Below, in pieces: positions 7,969 to 14,459 of a DNA stretch of 14,970 nucleotides (position 1 is its first letter; every line of letters starts with the position of its first letter). The stretch is taken from the NCBI GenBank assembly GCA_002397275.1, contig DHAA01000073.1:1-14970 (forward strand). Direction: 5' to 3'. This stretch comes from Thermacetogenium sp. UBA4966 (GTDB lineage Bacteria; Bacillota; DSM-12270; Thermacetogeniales; Thermacetogeniaceae). The notes under the pieces are model-generated. The model worked only from the letters and a program-made list of their open reading frames with translations. It did not search any database and had not been told where the DNA came from. A program made the translations under genes and the position numbers.

Positions 7969-8205
7969 AACAATAAGGCGCCGGCAAAAGGTAAAATAGC
8001 ATCTTAAAATAGGGCTAGGACTATAGTATTAAGAAAATATTTTGGTGGAAGCGAAAAATTAATGCTTTTACCAATTTTTTTTGTCGAAATAAGAAGGATA
8101 TTCCAAGGTAAGCTAGAAAGTATTACTAAATATAAGAATATTGTTCCTCAATTGTTAGCATTTTTGAAATAAAATGAATTTTGAAAAAATAACAGGAGGG
8201 CTGAT
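7969..8205 (+). other. AT-rich gap upstream of the flagellar operon
   Basis: These 237 bases are clearly richer in A+T than the genes on either side and hold no convincing ORF. I find no good terminator for codY: the only stem (AAAAATT with AATTTTT, about 8054-8079) is all A/T. No promoter is clear. The best sigma-A guess, TTGTTC (8141) with TGAAAT (8165) and an 18-base spacer, is weak, and no TAAA-N15-GCCGATAT sigma-D type site is seen. The octamer TAAAATAG is repeated at 7992-7999 and 8005-8012, and TTTTGAAA at 8162-8169 and 8179-8186. The flagellar promoter is probably here but cannot be placed; read-through from codY is the alternative. Confidence 0.6.
8177..8191 (+). promoter_or_regulatory. 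Candidate CodY box upstream of flgB
   Basis: AATTTTGAAAAAATA agrees with the CodY consensus AATTTTCWGAAAATT at 12 of 15 positions (mismatches at 7, 9 and 15). It ends two bases before the flgB ribosome binding site, so bound protein could block a promoter just upstream or act as a roadblock. CodY is known to repress flagellar genes in B. subtilis. AT-rich surroundings make a chance match quite possible. Confidence 0.4.
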
Positions 8206-8613
8206 ATGTTCAATAATCTCGGGGATCCTCTAGTCTCAAATCTTAAAGAAGCTCTTGATGTCGGCTGGCTGCGGCAGCAGTTGATCAATCAGAATATTGC
8301 CAATGTCGATACCCCAAATTATAAGAGAATTGATGTAGATTTTAAGCGTATCTTAATGAATAAAAATGAGACCCAGGGACTATCTCTGGACAGGACAAAC
8401 CGGAGGCATCTGCAGGTGAGTGATAAAAGGCAACAGGTTACGCCCCTCGCTCGGCAGACAGATACGCGCAACAGAAATGACGGCAATAATGTTGTTCTAG
8501 AACAGGAAAATGCTCTTATGGCGGAGACGCTTTTACAGTATCAGCTTCTGTCGCGGCTGACAACAGAGCATTTGGGTATGCTGCGCACCGCCATCACCGA
8601 AGGGAGACGTTAA
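8206..8613 (+). CDS. flgB: Flagellar basal-body rod protein FlgB
   Basis: FlgB is a proximal rod subunit of the flagellar drive shaft, exported through the flagellar type III apparatus without a cleaved signal. The 135-residue product has normal length and the rod-protein signature LINQNIANVDTPNYKR near residues 28-43. The C-terminal half with LLQYQLLSRLTTEHLGMLRTAI is the second amphipathic helix that pairs with the N-terminal one in the rod. ATG 8206 follows CAGGAGGG (8193-8200) at five bases. It is the first gene of the flagellar cluster and directly follows codY, as in B. subtilis. The flgC start is two bases after its stop. Confidence 0.97.
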   Translation: MFNNLGDPLVSNLKEALDVGWLRQQLINQNIANVDTPNYKRIDVDFKRILMNKNETQGLSLDRTNRRHLQVSDKRQQVTPLARQTDTRNRNDGNNVVLEQENALMAETLLQYQLLSRLTTEHLGMLRTAITEGRR

Positions 8614-8615
8614 TA

Positions 8616-9059
8616 ATGGGATTATTCACAGGGATTGACATCAGCAGCAGCGGTCTGACCGCCCAGCGGTTGCGCCTCGATGTGATTTCCGGCAACATCG
8701 CTAACGCGGAGACGACCAGGTCGGGAGAGATTGACGCCGACGGACAACCTGTTCCTTACCGGGCGAAAAATGTCGTGTTGGAGGCCGGCAGTCCATTTGA
8801 GGCTTATCTGCAGCATAAATTGGGAAAGACCAACGGGGTGAGAGTGAGAAGTATAGTAGAGGATACAAGCGATCCGCGCCTCGTCTACAACCCGGATCAC
8901 CCTGATGCAGATGAACAGGGGTATGTACGGATGCCTAATGTCAATATTCTCGAAGAGATGGTGAATTTGATCGACGCCACACGGTCCTATGAAGCGAATG
9001 TAACATCTTTGAACGCCGTTAAGGAAATGTGCCTGCGGGCGCTGGAGATCGGCCGTTAA
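8616..9059 (+). CDS. flgC: Flagellar basal-body rod protein FlgC
   Basis: FlgC is a second proximal rod subunit, exported and assembled after FliE and FlgB. The 147-residue product starts MGLFTGIDISSSGLTAQRLR, followed by VISGNIANAETTR, the characteristic FlgC variant of the rod signature. It ends with MPNVNILEEMVNLIDATRSYEANVTSLNAVKEMCLRALEIGR in family style: the NVNxxEEMVxLIxAxRxYEAN pattern is diagnostic of rod and hook proteins. ATG 8616 follows AGGGAG (8601-8606) and is only two bases after the flgB stop, so the two are probably translated together. Nothing unusual is seen. Confidence 0.97.
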   Translation: MGLFTGIDISSSGLTAQRLRLDVISGNIANAETTRSGEIDADGQPVPYRAKNVVLEAGSPFEAYLQHKLGKTNGVRVRSIVEDTSDPRLVYNPDHPDADEQGYVRMPNVNILEEMVNLIDATRSYEANVTSLNAVKEMCLRALEIGR

Positions 9060-9080
9060 GGTCAGGGAGGGAGGCAGGAT

Positions 9081-9380
9081 ATGGAATCGATCTATGCACT
9101 TCAGCCGGTAACAGCTAAAACGCTTACCGAGCAAACCGCACAAACCGGGGGCAGCGATGATTTATCATTTAAAGAGTTGCTCCAGTCTGCTTATTATCAG
9201 GTCAACGGCTTGCAGACGGATGCCGAGAAAAAGGCGGGCGAGGTAGTTTCAGGAGATGCCGCCAGCTTTCATGAAGCGATTATCGCTGCTGAAAAGGCAG
9301 CGCTTGCACTTCAGTTGATGGTGCAGTTTCAGAATAAAGCGGTTGACGCTTACAACGAAATCATGCGCCTCCAATTATAA
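9081..9380 (+). CDS. fliE: Flagellar hook-basal body complex protein FliE
   Basis: FliE joins the MS ring to the proximal rod and is one of the first exported flagellar proteins. The 99-residue product has normal length. The N-terminus is variable and low in hydrophobics; DLSFKELLQSAYYQVNGLQ opens the conserved part, and the C-terminal ALQLMVQFQNKAVDAYNEIM plus RLQL is the family hallmark. ATG 9081 is preceded by a purine-rich stretch, AGGGAGGGAGG at 9064-9074, with strong Shine-Dalgarno potential. It lies 21 bases after flgC and 22 before fliF. The order flgB-flgC-fliE-fliF is the standard Firmicute layout. Confidence 0.95.
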   Translation: MESIYALQPVTAKTLTEQTAQTGGSDDLSFKELLQSAYYQVNGLQTDAEKKAGEVVSGDAASFHEAIIAAEKAALALQLMVQFQNKAVDAYNEIMRLQL

Positions 9381-9402
9381 TAATAATTAAGGTTGGTATG
9401 CT

Positions 9403-10554
9403 GTGAAGGAGATATTATTAAAGCAAAAAGAAAAAGCCGTTAGTTTCTGGAACAGGCTGTCGTCACTGCAAAAGGTTCTTTTTGTTGGGGGCACGCTTCT
9501 CATTATAAGTCTGGCAGTGATTCTGATAATTTCTATGAGCAAACCAAACTATGCCCCCCTATACACCGACCTTGATACTCAGGATGCGGCGGACATTACC
9601 GCGTATCTCAAAGAGCAAAAGGTGTTGTATAAGCTGGAGGGTGGCGGCTCGACTATCCTCGTCCCCGAGTCCCAGAAGTATGATCTGCGGCTCGCCTTGG
9701 CTGATGAAGGGATACCAAAGGGTGGAAGCGTTGGTTTCGAATCTCTGAACGAGACTCGTTTCGGGGAAACAGAAAGCGAGCGTCAGGTAAGGTACACGGT
9801 AGCTCTGCAGGGGGAATTGGAACGAACTATTCGTCAATTGGAGGCTGTTGACGACGCCCGCGTACATATAGTGAAGCCGGAATCATCACTGTTTGTAGAA
9901 GAAGAGAAGGAAGCCACCGCCGCCGTTCTGGTCAAGCTTAAGCCCGGTACTCGTCTAAATGCGGATCAAGTGAATGGGATGGTCAATCTCGTGGTCGGCG
10001 GAGTGGAGGGGCTTAAACCAAACAACGTTACTGTTGTCGATACCCAGGGGAATATTCTCTCCGCCGGATTGGCAAGCGGCACAGAGAATGAAAATATCTC
10101 CCAGTTGACTGCCCGGCAGCAAGAGATAGAGCGTGAATATGAAAATAAAATAGAGAAGTCCATTAAGGAGATGCTTGACCAAATAATCGGTCAGGGAAAA
10201 TCGGTGGTGCGCGCCAGCGCAACCCTGGATTTCGACCAGGTGGAGATAAACCGGGAGACTTACGGCGATAAGTCTATCAGGAGCCAGGAAGTTGAGGAGG
10301 AGCATACCACAGATAATGGAACCTCGGTAGGAGGGGAGGCCGGCTCCTCCAGCAATATACCTCAATACGAAGAAGAGGAAGAGAACAGCACCGGCGCTAC
10401 CTCGGACAGCACAAGGAAAACGACGAACTATGAGGTTGACCAGGAGAAAGAGCACCGTATAGCAGCCCCCGGAGAGGTCAAACAGCTTTCTCTTTCCGTA
10501 GTGCTGGATGCGGAAAAGGCGCTGTACAGGAAGACGAGATTGCCGACATGGTGA
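9403..10554 (+). CDS. fliF: Flagellar MS-ring protein FliF, N-terminal part (frame broken at about 10525)
   Basis: FliF is the inner-membrane MS-ring protein on which the basal body and export gate are built. This 383-residue ORF carries the N-terminal cytoplasmic tail, the first membrane segment (about residues 24-46, FVGGTLLIISLAVILI), the ring-building modules with YAPLYTDLD, GIPKGGSVGFE, ERQVRYTVALQGELERTI and VDDARVHIVKPESSLF, and the acidic low-complexity periplasmic stretch (about 310-345). It then stops at 10552 after an out-of-family tail (YRKTRLPTW), where FliF should run on towards its second membrane segment. The missing part lies directly downstream in the -1 frame. Joining the frames near 10524-10527 gives about 519 residues, a normal FliF length. 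The start is GTG 9403 with AAGG at 9389-9392, a modest ribosome binding site. Frame loss could be a one-base deletion in the cell, a sequencing error, or a split gene. Confidence 0.93.
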   Translation: MKEILLKQKEKAVSFWNRLSSLQKVLFVGGTLLIISLAVILIISMSKPNYAPLYTDLDTQDAADITAYLKEQKVLYKLEGGGSTILVPESQKYDLRLALADEGIPKGGSVGFESLNETRFGETESERQVRYTVALQGELERTIRQLEAVDDARVHIVKPESSLFVEEEKEATAAVLVKLKPGTRLNADQVNGMVNLVVGGVEGLKPNNVTVVDTQGNILSAGLASGTENENISQLTARQQEIEREYENKIEKSIKEMLDQIIGQGKSVVRASATLDFDQVEINRETYGDKSIRSQEVEEEHTTDNGTSVGGEAGSSSNIPQYEEEEENSTGATSDSTRKTTNYEVDQEKEHRIAAPGEVKQLSLSVVLDAEKALYRKTRLPTW

Positions 10555-10961
10555 CAGCCGCTGCGGGACTGAATACTGAACGCGGCGATCAGCTGACTGT
10601 AAGCTGTATGCCCTTCGACCGTAGCTGGGCCGAGCAGATGGGAAATGAAATGGCAGCTGAAAAAAATCGCCAAAAGATATTGTATTATGGCTTGGCGGCA
10701 GCAGCAATCCTTGTGCTGCTCATAATTGGAGCTCTCATTATTTACAGGAGAAAGCGGGAAGCAGAGAAAGTGATCGAATACTCTGAAGGGGCGCGGCCAA
10801 CTGTAGATGATTTTCTGGAAGCAGAAGAAGGGGGCGCTCCAATAACTGAAGAAGAGCGGGAAAAAGAACGTATTGTCGAACAAATCAAAGCCCAGATAAA
10901 ACAACAGCCCGAAAAGGCTGCAGAATTGCTTAAAACATGGTTGGGTGAGGACCAGAGGTGA
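10548..10961 (+). CDS. fliF: Flagellar MS-ring protein FliF, C-terminal part (frame open from about 10527)
   Basis: This 137-residue ORF is the rest of FliF: MVTAAAGLNTERGDQLTV, the conserved end of the periplasmic domain; a hydrophobic second membrane segment (about residues 45-67, YYGLAAAAILVLLIIGALIIY) followed by the positive stop RRKR; and the cytoplasmic tail ending PEKAAELLKTWLGED, the FliG-binding signature. Before the ATG the same frame reads QEDEIAD, which is family-like, so the protein's natural frame extends further 5' than the ATG and the split lies within a once-continuous gene. The ATG overlaps the upstream stop as ATGGTGA, so re-initiation by terminating ribosomes is possible, but no good Shine-Dalgarno lies at the right distance. 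Its own stop, TGA 10959-10961, is part of the fliG ribosome binding site. The FliG-binding end is intact. Confidence 0.9.
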   Translation: MVTAAAGLNTERGDQLTVSCMPFDRSWAEQMGNEMAAEKNRQKILYYGLAAAAILVLLIIGALIIYRRKREAEKVIEYSEGARPTVDDFLEAEEGGAPITEEEREKERIVEQIKAQIKQQPEKAAELLKTWLGEDQR

Positions 10962-10965
10962 CAAC

Positions 10966-11967
10966 GTGAAAAACATTTCCGGGAGACAGAAGGCCGCTAT
11001 TTTATTAATTTCCTTAGGACCGGATCTCTCATCCCAGATATTTAAAAACCTGCCTGAAGAAGAGGTTGAAAAACTGACTCTGGAGATAGCCAATATCAGA
11101 AGGGTCACTGCTGAAAAGAAAGATGCTGTTTTTCAGGAGTTCTATCAGCTTTCTCTGGCCAATGATTTTATAAGCCAGGGCGGGATCGATTATGCCAAGA
11201 AGCTTCTGGAAAAGGCTTACGGCGATCAAAAAGCCGCGGAGATAATCAGACGTCTGACAGCCAACCTTCAGGTGAGGCCTTTTGATTTTATAAGAAAAAC
11301 GGATCCGGGACAACTGATCAATTACATTCAGTATGAGCATCCGCAGACAATCGCTTTGATTCTGGCTTATTTGGATCCGGATCAGTCGTCGGCCGTGCTT
11401 TCGGAACTGCCCTCCGAAATGCAGACCGATGTGGCTCGCAGGATTGCTCTCATGGAAAGCACCACTCCGGAGGTTCTGCGTGAAGTGGAAAAAGTGCTGG
11501 AACGCAAGCTATCTTCGGTAGTCACTCAGGATTATACGAGAGCCGGCGGAGTGAGCACCCTGGTGGGTGTTCTGAATAGGGTGGATCGCGCTGCCGAGAA
11601 GACCATTATTGAAACCCTGGAGGTACAGGACCCTGAATTGGCGGAGGAAATTAAAAAGCTGCTCTTTGTTTTTGAGGATATTGTGCAGTTGGATGACCGA
11701 GCGGTGCAGTTAGTTCTCAGAGAGGTCGATTCCCATGACCTGGCCCTGGCTCTCAAGGGGGCCGGAGAAGAAGTGATGAGCAAGATAGAGCGCAATATTT
11801 CCAAGAGAGCGGCGCAGCTCTTGAAAGAGGACATCAACTATATGGGACCTATGCGCTTGCGAGATGTGGAGGAAGCACAGCAGAAGATTGTAGCCGAGAT
11901 CCGTAAACTCGAGGAACAGGGACAGATTATCATTACCAGAGGCGGGAGGGACGACATCATTGTTTAG
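10966..11967 (+). CDS. fliG: Flagellar motor switch protein FliG
   Basis: FliG is the rotor protein that binds FliF at its N-terminus and the stators at its C-terminus, and so generates torque. From GTG 10966 the product is 333 residues, the family length. It opens ISGRQKAAILLISLGPD, has EHPQ at 124-127 in the middle domain, the flexible GG-type hinge in TRAGGVSTLVGVLNR, and a charged C-terminal domain with DDRAVQLVLREVDSHDLALAL. The MFXF motif is LFVF here, with Met replaced by Leu. An in-frame GTG at 10945 lies inside fliF and upstream of AGAGGTGA (10954-10961), so 10966 is the better start. The end overlaps fliH by eight bases. Confidence 0.97.
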   Translation: MKNISGRQKAAILLISLGPDLSSQIFKNLPEEEVEKLTLEIANIRRVTAEKKDAVFQEFYQLSLANDFISQGGIDYAKKLLEKAYGDQKAAEIIRRLTANLQVRPFDFIRKTDPGQLINYIQYEHPQTIALILAYLDPDQSSAVLSELPSEMQTDVARRIALMESTTPEVLREVEKVLERKLSSVVTQDYTRAGGVSTLVGVLNRVDRAAEKTIIETLEVQDPELAEEIKKLLFVFEDIVQLDDRAVQLVLREVDSHDLALALKGAGEEVMSKIERNISKRAAQLLKEDINYMGPMRLRDVEEAQQKIVAEIRKLEEQGQIIITRGGRDDIIV

Positions 11968-12691
11968 GGTGATTAAAGCGGAACAACTCTATTTGTCGTT
12001 GCCCAGGGCAATTGTTTCACCTGAAAGGGAGGAAATAAAAGACGAGTGTCCTCCTTGTCCAGCGGAAGATGTTATGGCAGAGACAGAACTGATGGCCGAG
12101 CAATTGTTGAATGATGCGCGGTTAAGAGCGGAAAAAGTGATTGCCGAGGCCCGGGTGGAGGCAGAAAGAATCGTAGATAAGGCCAGGAGCGAAGCAGGCG
12201 AGCTGGAAGAAAAGGCGCGCCAAGATGGATATGAAGCGGGGCTCCAGGAGGGAAAGGAAGCCTTGGCCGGGGAACGCCGCAAACTGGACGACGAGATAAA
12301 CGCAAAGAGGCAGTCGCTGGTAGAGGAAAGGAACCTGATGCTTGACCGCTTAGAGCCGGATGCCGTTCAACTGGCGGTGATCATGGCCCGGGGTATCGTT
12401 CATACAGAACTCCTAATCGCTCCGGAGCAGATTAACGCCATCGCCAAAGCGGTGCTGTCCAAAGCAAAGGGCGACGGAGAACTGCTATTAAAGGTTTCTC
12501 CGCAGAATTATGATGCCGTTAAATCGTTTATCGACGATGAGCTGGCCAGCGATGAGCAGATCAAGGTAGGTATCAATAACACACAGGATCCGGGATGTCG
12601 GTTGGAAACACCTTTTGGCGAAATTGATGCTTCTATTGAGGGGCAGTTTCAGGAAATCGTCCGTACCCTGCAGGAAGTGAGCCGGAAATGA
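11960..12691 (+). CDS. fliH: Flagellar assembly protein FliH
   Basis: FliH is the peripheral stalk-like regulator of the export ATPase FliI and helps dock it at the export gate. The 243-residue product starts MFRVIKAEQ, a form seen in FliH proteins. It has a long charged coiled-coil region (about residues 35-120) rich in Ala/Glu/Arg with small-residue repeats such as RAEKVIAEARVEAERI, and a C-terminal globular domain containing LDRLEPDAVQLAVIMARGIV and DPGCRLETPFGEIDASIEGQ, which is typical of the FliH and V-ATPase subunit E-like fold. The TTG at 11960 is ten bases after GGGAGG (11944-11949) and overlaps the fliG stop; GTG 11969 is a less likely start. The 3' end overlaps fliI as ATGA. Confidence 0.93.
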   Translation: MFRVIKAEQLYLSLPRAIVSPEREEIKDECPPCPAEDVMAETELMAEQLLNDARLRAEKVIAEARVEAERIVDKARSEAGELEEKARQDGYEAGLQEGKEALAGERRKLDDEINAKRQSLVEERNLMLDRLEPDAVQLAVIMARGIVHTELLIAPEQINAIAKAVLSKAKGDGELLLKVSPQNYDAVKSFIDDELASDEQIKVGINNTQDPGCRLETPFGEIDASIEGQFQEIVRTLQEVSRK

Positions 12692-14013
12692 TCAGCCTGG
12701 AAAAATATATTAAATGTATGGAAAACTTTAATCCAATCAAGTACCGGGGGAAAATTGAGCAGATTGTCGGCTTGACCATTGAGGCGACCGGCCCCTGGGG
12801 AAATGTTGGAGAACTTTGTTATATTGATACGCATCAGGGAAGAATCAAAGCGGAAATCGTAGGTTTTAAGGGAAAGAGGACCATCCTCATGCCCCTGGGC
12901 GAATTGCGGGGAGTAGGGCCCGGCTGTGAGGTAATAGCCTCCGGTGATATTTTTCAAGTGGGGGTTGGAACAGGTTTAAAGGGAAGAATCCTGGACGGTC
13001 TGGGACGGCCTCTTGACGGGAAAGCTCCTGTTTCAGCTGAAGACTGGGCGCCCGTGGTCAACAGCGCCCGCAATCCGTTGGATAGAACCAGGATCTCGGA
13101 ACCCCTGTCTTTGGGGATCAAAGCGATCGATGGGCTGCTGACCTGCGGTAAGGGGCAGCGCCTGGGCATTTTTGCTGGGAGCGGAGTGGGAAAAAGCATA
13201 CTGATCGGCATGATCGCTCGCAATACTGCGGCAGATGTTAATGTAATCGCTCTCATCGGAGAGCGCGGGCGCGAGGTGCGTGAATTCATCGAAAGGGATC
13301 TAGGGGAAAAGGGTTTGGAGCGTTCTGTTGTGGTTGCCGCTACTTCGGATCAGCCTGCTTTGGTGAGATTGAGAGGAGCTATGGTGGCTACCGCTATCGC
13401 CGAATATTTTCGGGATGAAGGGCTAGACGTCCTCTTGATGATGGATTCTGTAACCAGGTTTGCCATGGCTCAGCGCGAGATAGGGCTGGCGGTAGGAGAA
13501 CCACCCGCCACCCGCGGCTATACCCCTTCGGTCTTCGCACTTTTGCCCAGGCTCCTGGAAAGGGCAGGAACATCCAGCAAGGGGACGATCACCGGACTTT
13601 ATTCGGTTCTTGTAGATGGCGATGATTTCAACGAGCCTATTACAGACGCGGTGAGGGGAACCCTTGACGGCCATATAGTATTATCCAGAGATTTAGCGGC
13701 AAAAAACCATTATCCGGCGATCGATGTGCTCAATTCGATAAGCCGGGTGATGATCGATATCGTAGACAAAGACCACTTAAAGAGAGCGACCCGGATGCGC
13801 GGTATTTTGGCTACATATCATGAGGCAAAAGATCTGATTGAAATCGGCGCCTATAAAAGCGGCGCCAACCCAAGGATTGATGAAGCAGTGAGGATGTACG
13901 TGCCCTGCTGCGAATTTCTGCGGCAGGGGATCTTTGAGAAATTCAGTTACCAGGAAACTCGGCAGCGCCTGACAACCCTTATTTCTGATGAGGAGGAGAA
14001 CAGCCGGAATTGA
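12688..14013 (+). CDS. fliI: Flagellum-specific ATPase FliI
   Basis: FliI is the hexameric ATPase of the flagellar type III export apparatus, related to F1 beta subunits, and helps release chaperones and unfold export substrates. The 441-residue product has normal length, with an N-terminal beta-barrel domain (about 1-95), Walker A AGSGVGKS (163-170), the ALIGERGREVREFIE segment containing the catalytic glutamate region, Walker B LLMMD (249-253) and the strongly conserved SVTRFAMAQREIGLAVGEPP. SGANPRIDEAV and the C-terminal helical part are also typical. ATG 12688 overlaps the fliH stop, and the 3' end overlaps fliJ, so fliH-fliI-fliJ are probably made together, as fits the FliH2-FliI and FliI-FliJ complexes. 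No key residue is missing. Confidence 0.98.
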   Translation: MISLEKYIKCMENFNPIKYRGKIEQIVGLTIEATGPWGNVGELCYIDTHQGRIKAEIVGFKGKRTILMPLGELRGVGPGCEVIASGDIFQVGVGTGLKGRILDGLGRPLDGKAPVSAEDWAPVVNSARNPLDRTRISEPLSLGIKAIDGLLTCGKGQRLGIFAGSGVGKSILIGMIARNTAADVNVIALIGERGREVREFIERDLGEKGLERSVVVAATSDQPALVRLRGAMVATAIAEYFRDEGLDVLLMMDSVTRFAMAQREIGLAVGEPPATRGYTPSVFALLPRLLERAGTSSKGTITGLYSVLVDGDDFNEPITDAVRGTLDGHIVLSRDLAAKNHYPAIDVLNSISRVMIDIVDKDHLKRATRMRGILATYHEAKDLIEIGAYKSGANPRIDEAVRMYVPCCEFLRQGIFEKFSYQETRQRLTTLISDEEENSRN

Positions 14014-14450
14014 AAAAATTTCATTTTCGCCTGGAGAGGTATCGCCACCTCAAGGCGCAGGAAGAAAAGGCGGCCCAGATGGAGTTTGTCAAAGCTCAGA
14101 AAGAATTTCAGGATGAAACCGCCAGGTTGACTGCTCTGCGGCAAAAAAATAGCGAGTTGCTGGCGTTAAACAGAAAGCTGCTGCAGGGGAAACTACAGCG
14201 GGAGCTTTTGGATGCTTGTTACGGCTGCCTCCTGGTACAGAGGAATTCCCTGGCGGAACAAACAGATATCGTCTTCCAGGCAGAAGAGAAAATGAAAGGT
14301 GAACAAAGGGTTTATATAGAGGCGCGCAAGTCGAGCAAGCTGCTGGATCGTCTCTATCAGCGTCAGTGGACGGCATACTATCAGGAATTTTTACATTCCG
14401 AACAAAAGATGCTGGATGAGATCGGGCTGATCTCGTATTTAAAGGATTAG
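14010..14450 (+). CDS. fliJ: Flagellar export protein FliJ
   Basis: FliJ is a small coiled-coil protein that sits in the FliI ring and links it to the export gate protein FlhA; it resembles the gamma stalk of F1. The 146-residue product begins MKKFHFRLERYRHLKAQEEKAA, the usual FliJ opening, then is almost entirely charged helix, as expected for two antiparallel coiled-coil strands. The family is weakly conserved in sequence; identification rests on the start motif, length, composition and position directly after fliI. The TTG start at 14010 overlaps the fliI stop (TTGA), with AGGAGGAG at 13991-13998, somewhat distant at about 11 bases. Confidence 0.92.
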   Translation: MKKFHFRLERYRHLKAQEEKAAQMEFVKAQKEFQDETARLTALRQKNSELLALNRKLLQGKLQRELLDACYGCLLVQRNSLAEQTDIVFQAEEKMKGEQRVYIEARKSSKLLDRLYQRQWTAYYQEFLHSEQKMLDEIGLISYLKD

Positions 14451-14459
14451 GTGAGAGGA

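Noticed and set aside
8054..8079. AAAAATT / AATTTTT stem followed by T residues as a codY terminator
   Set aside because: The stem is all A/T and would be too unstable for an intrinsic terminator.
8064..8090. Sigma-D flagellar promoter using GTCGAAAT at 8083
   Set aside because: The -10 resemblance to GCCGATAT is partial, and no TAAA stands 14-16 bases upstream.
10512..10526. Programmed -1 frameshift in fliF at the GGAAAAGG run
   Set aside because: Only four A residues, and the zero-frame codons GAA AAG do not form an X-XXY-YYZ slippery heptamer; no clear downstream pseudoknot was seen.
10945..10965. GTG at 10945 as fliG start
   Set aside because: It lies within fliF and upstream of the strong AGAGGTGA site; GTG 10966 gives the normal FliG N-terminus.
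9955..11108. Two long minus-strand frames opposite fliF and fliG
   Set aside because: They mirror well-conserved coding sequence on the + strand, have no ribosome binding site that I can see and resemble no family.
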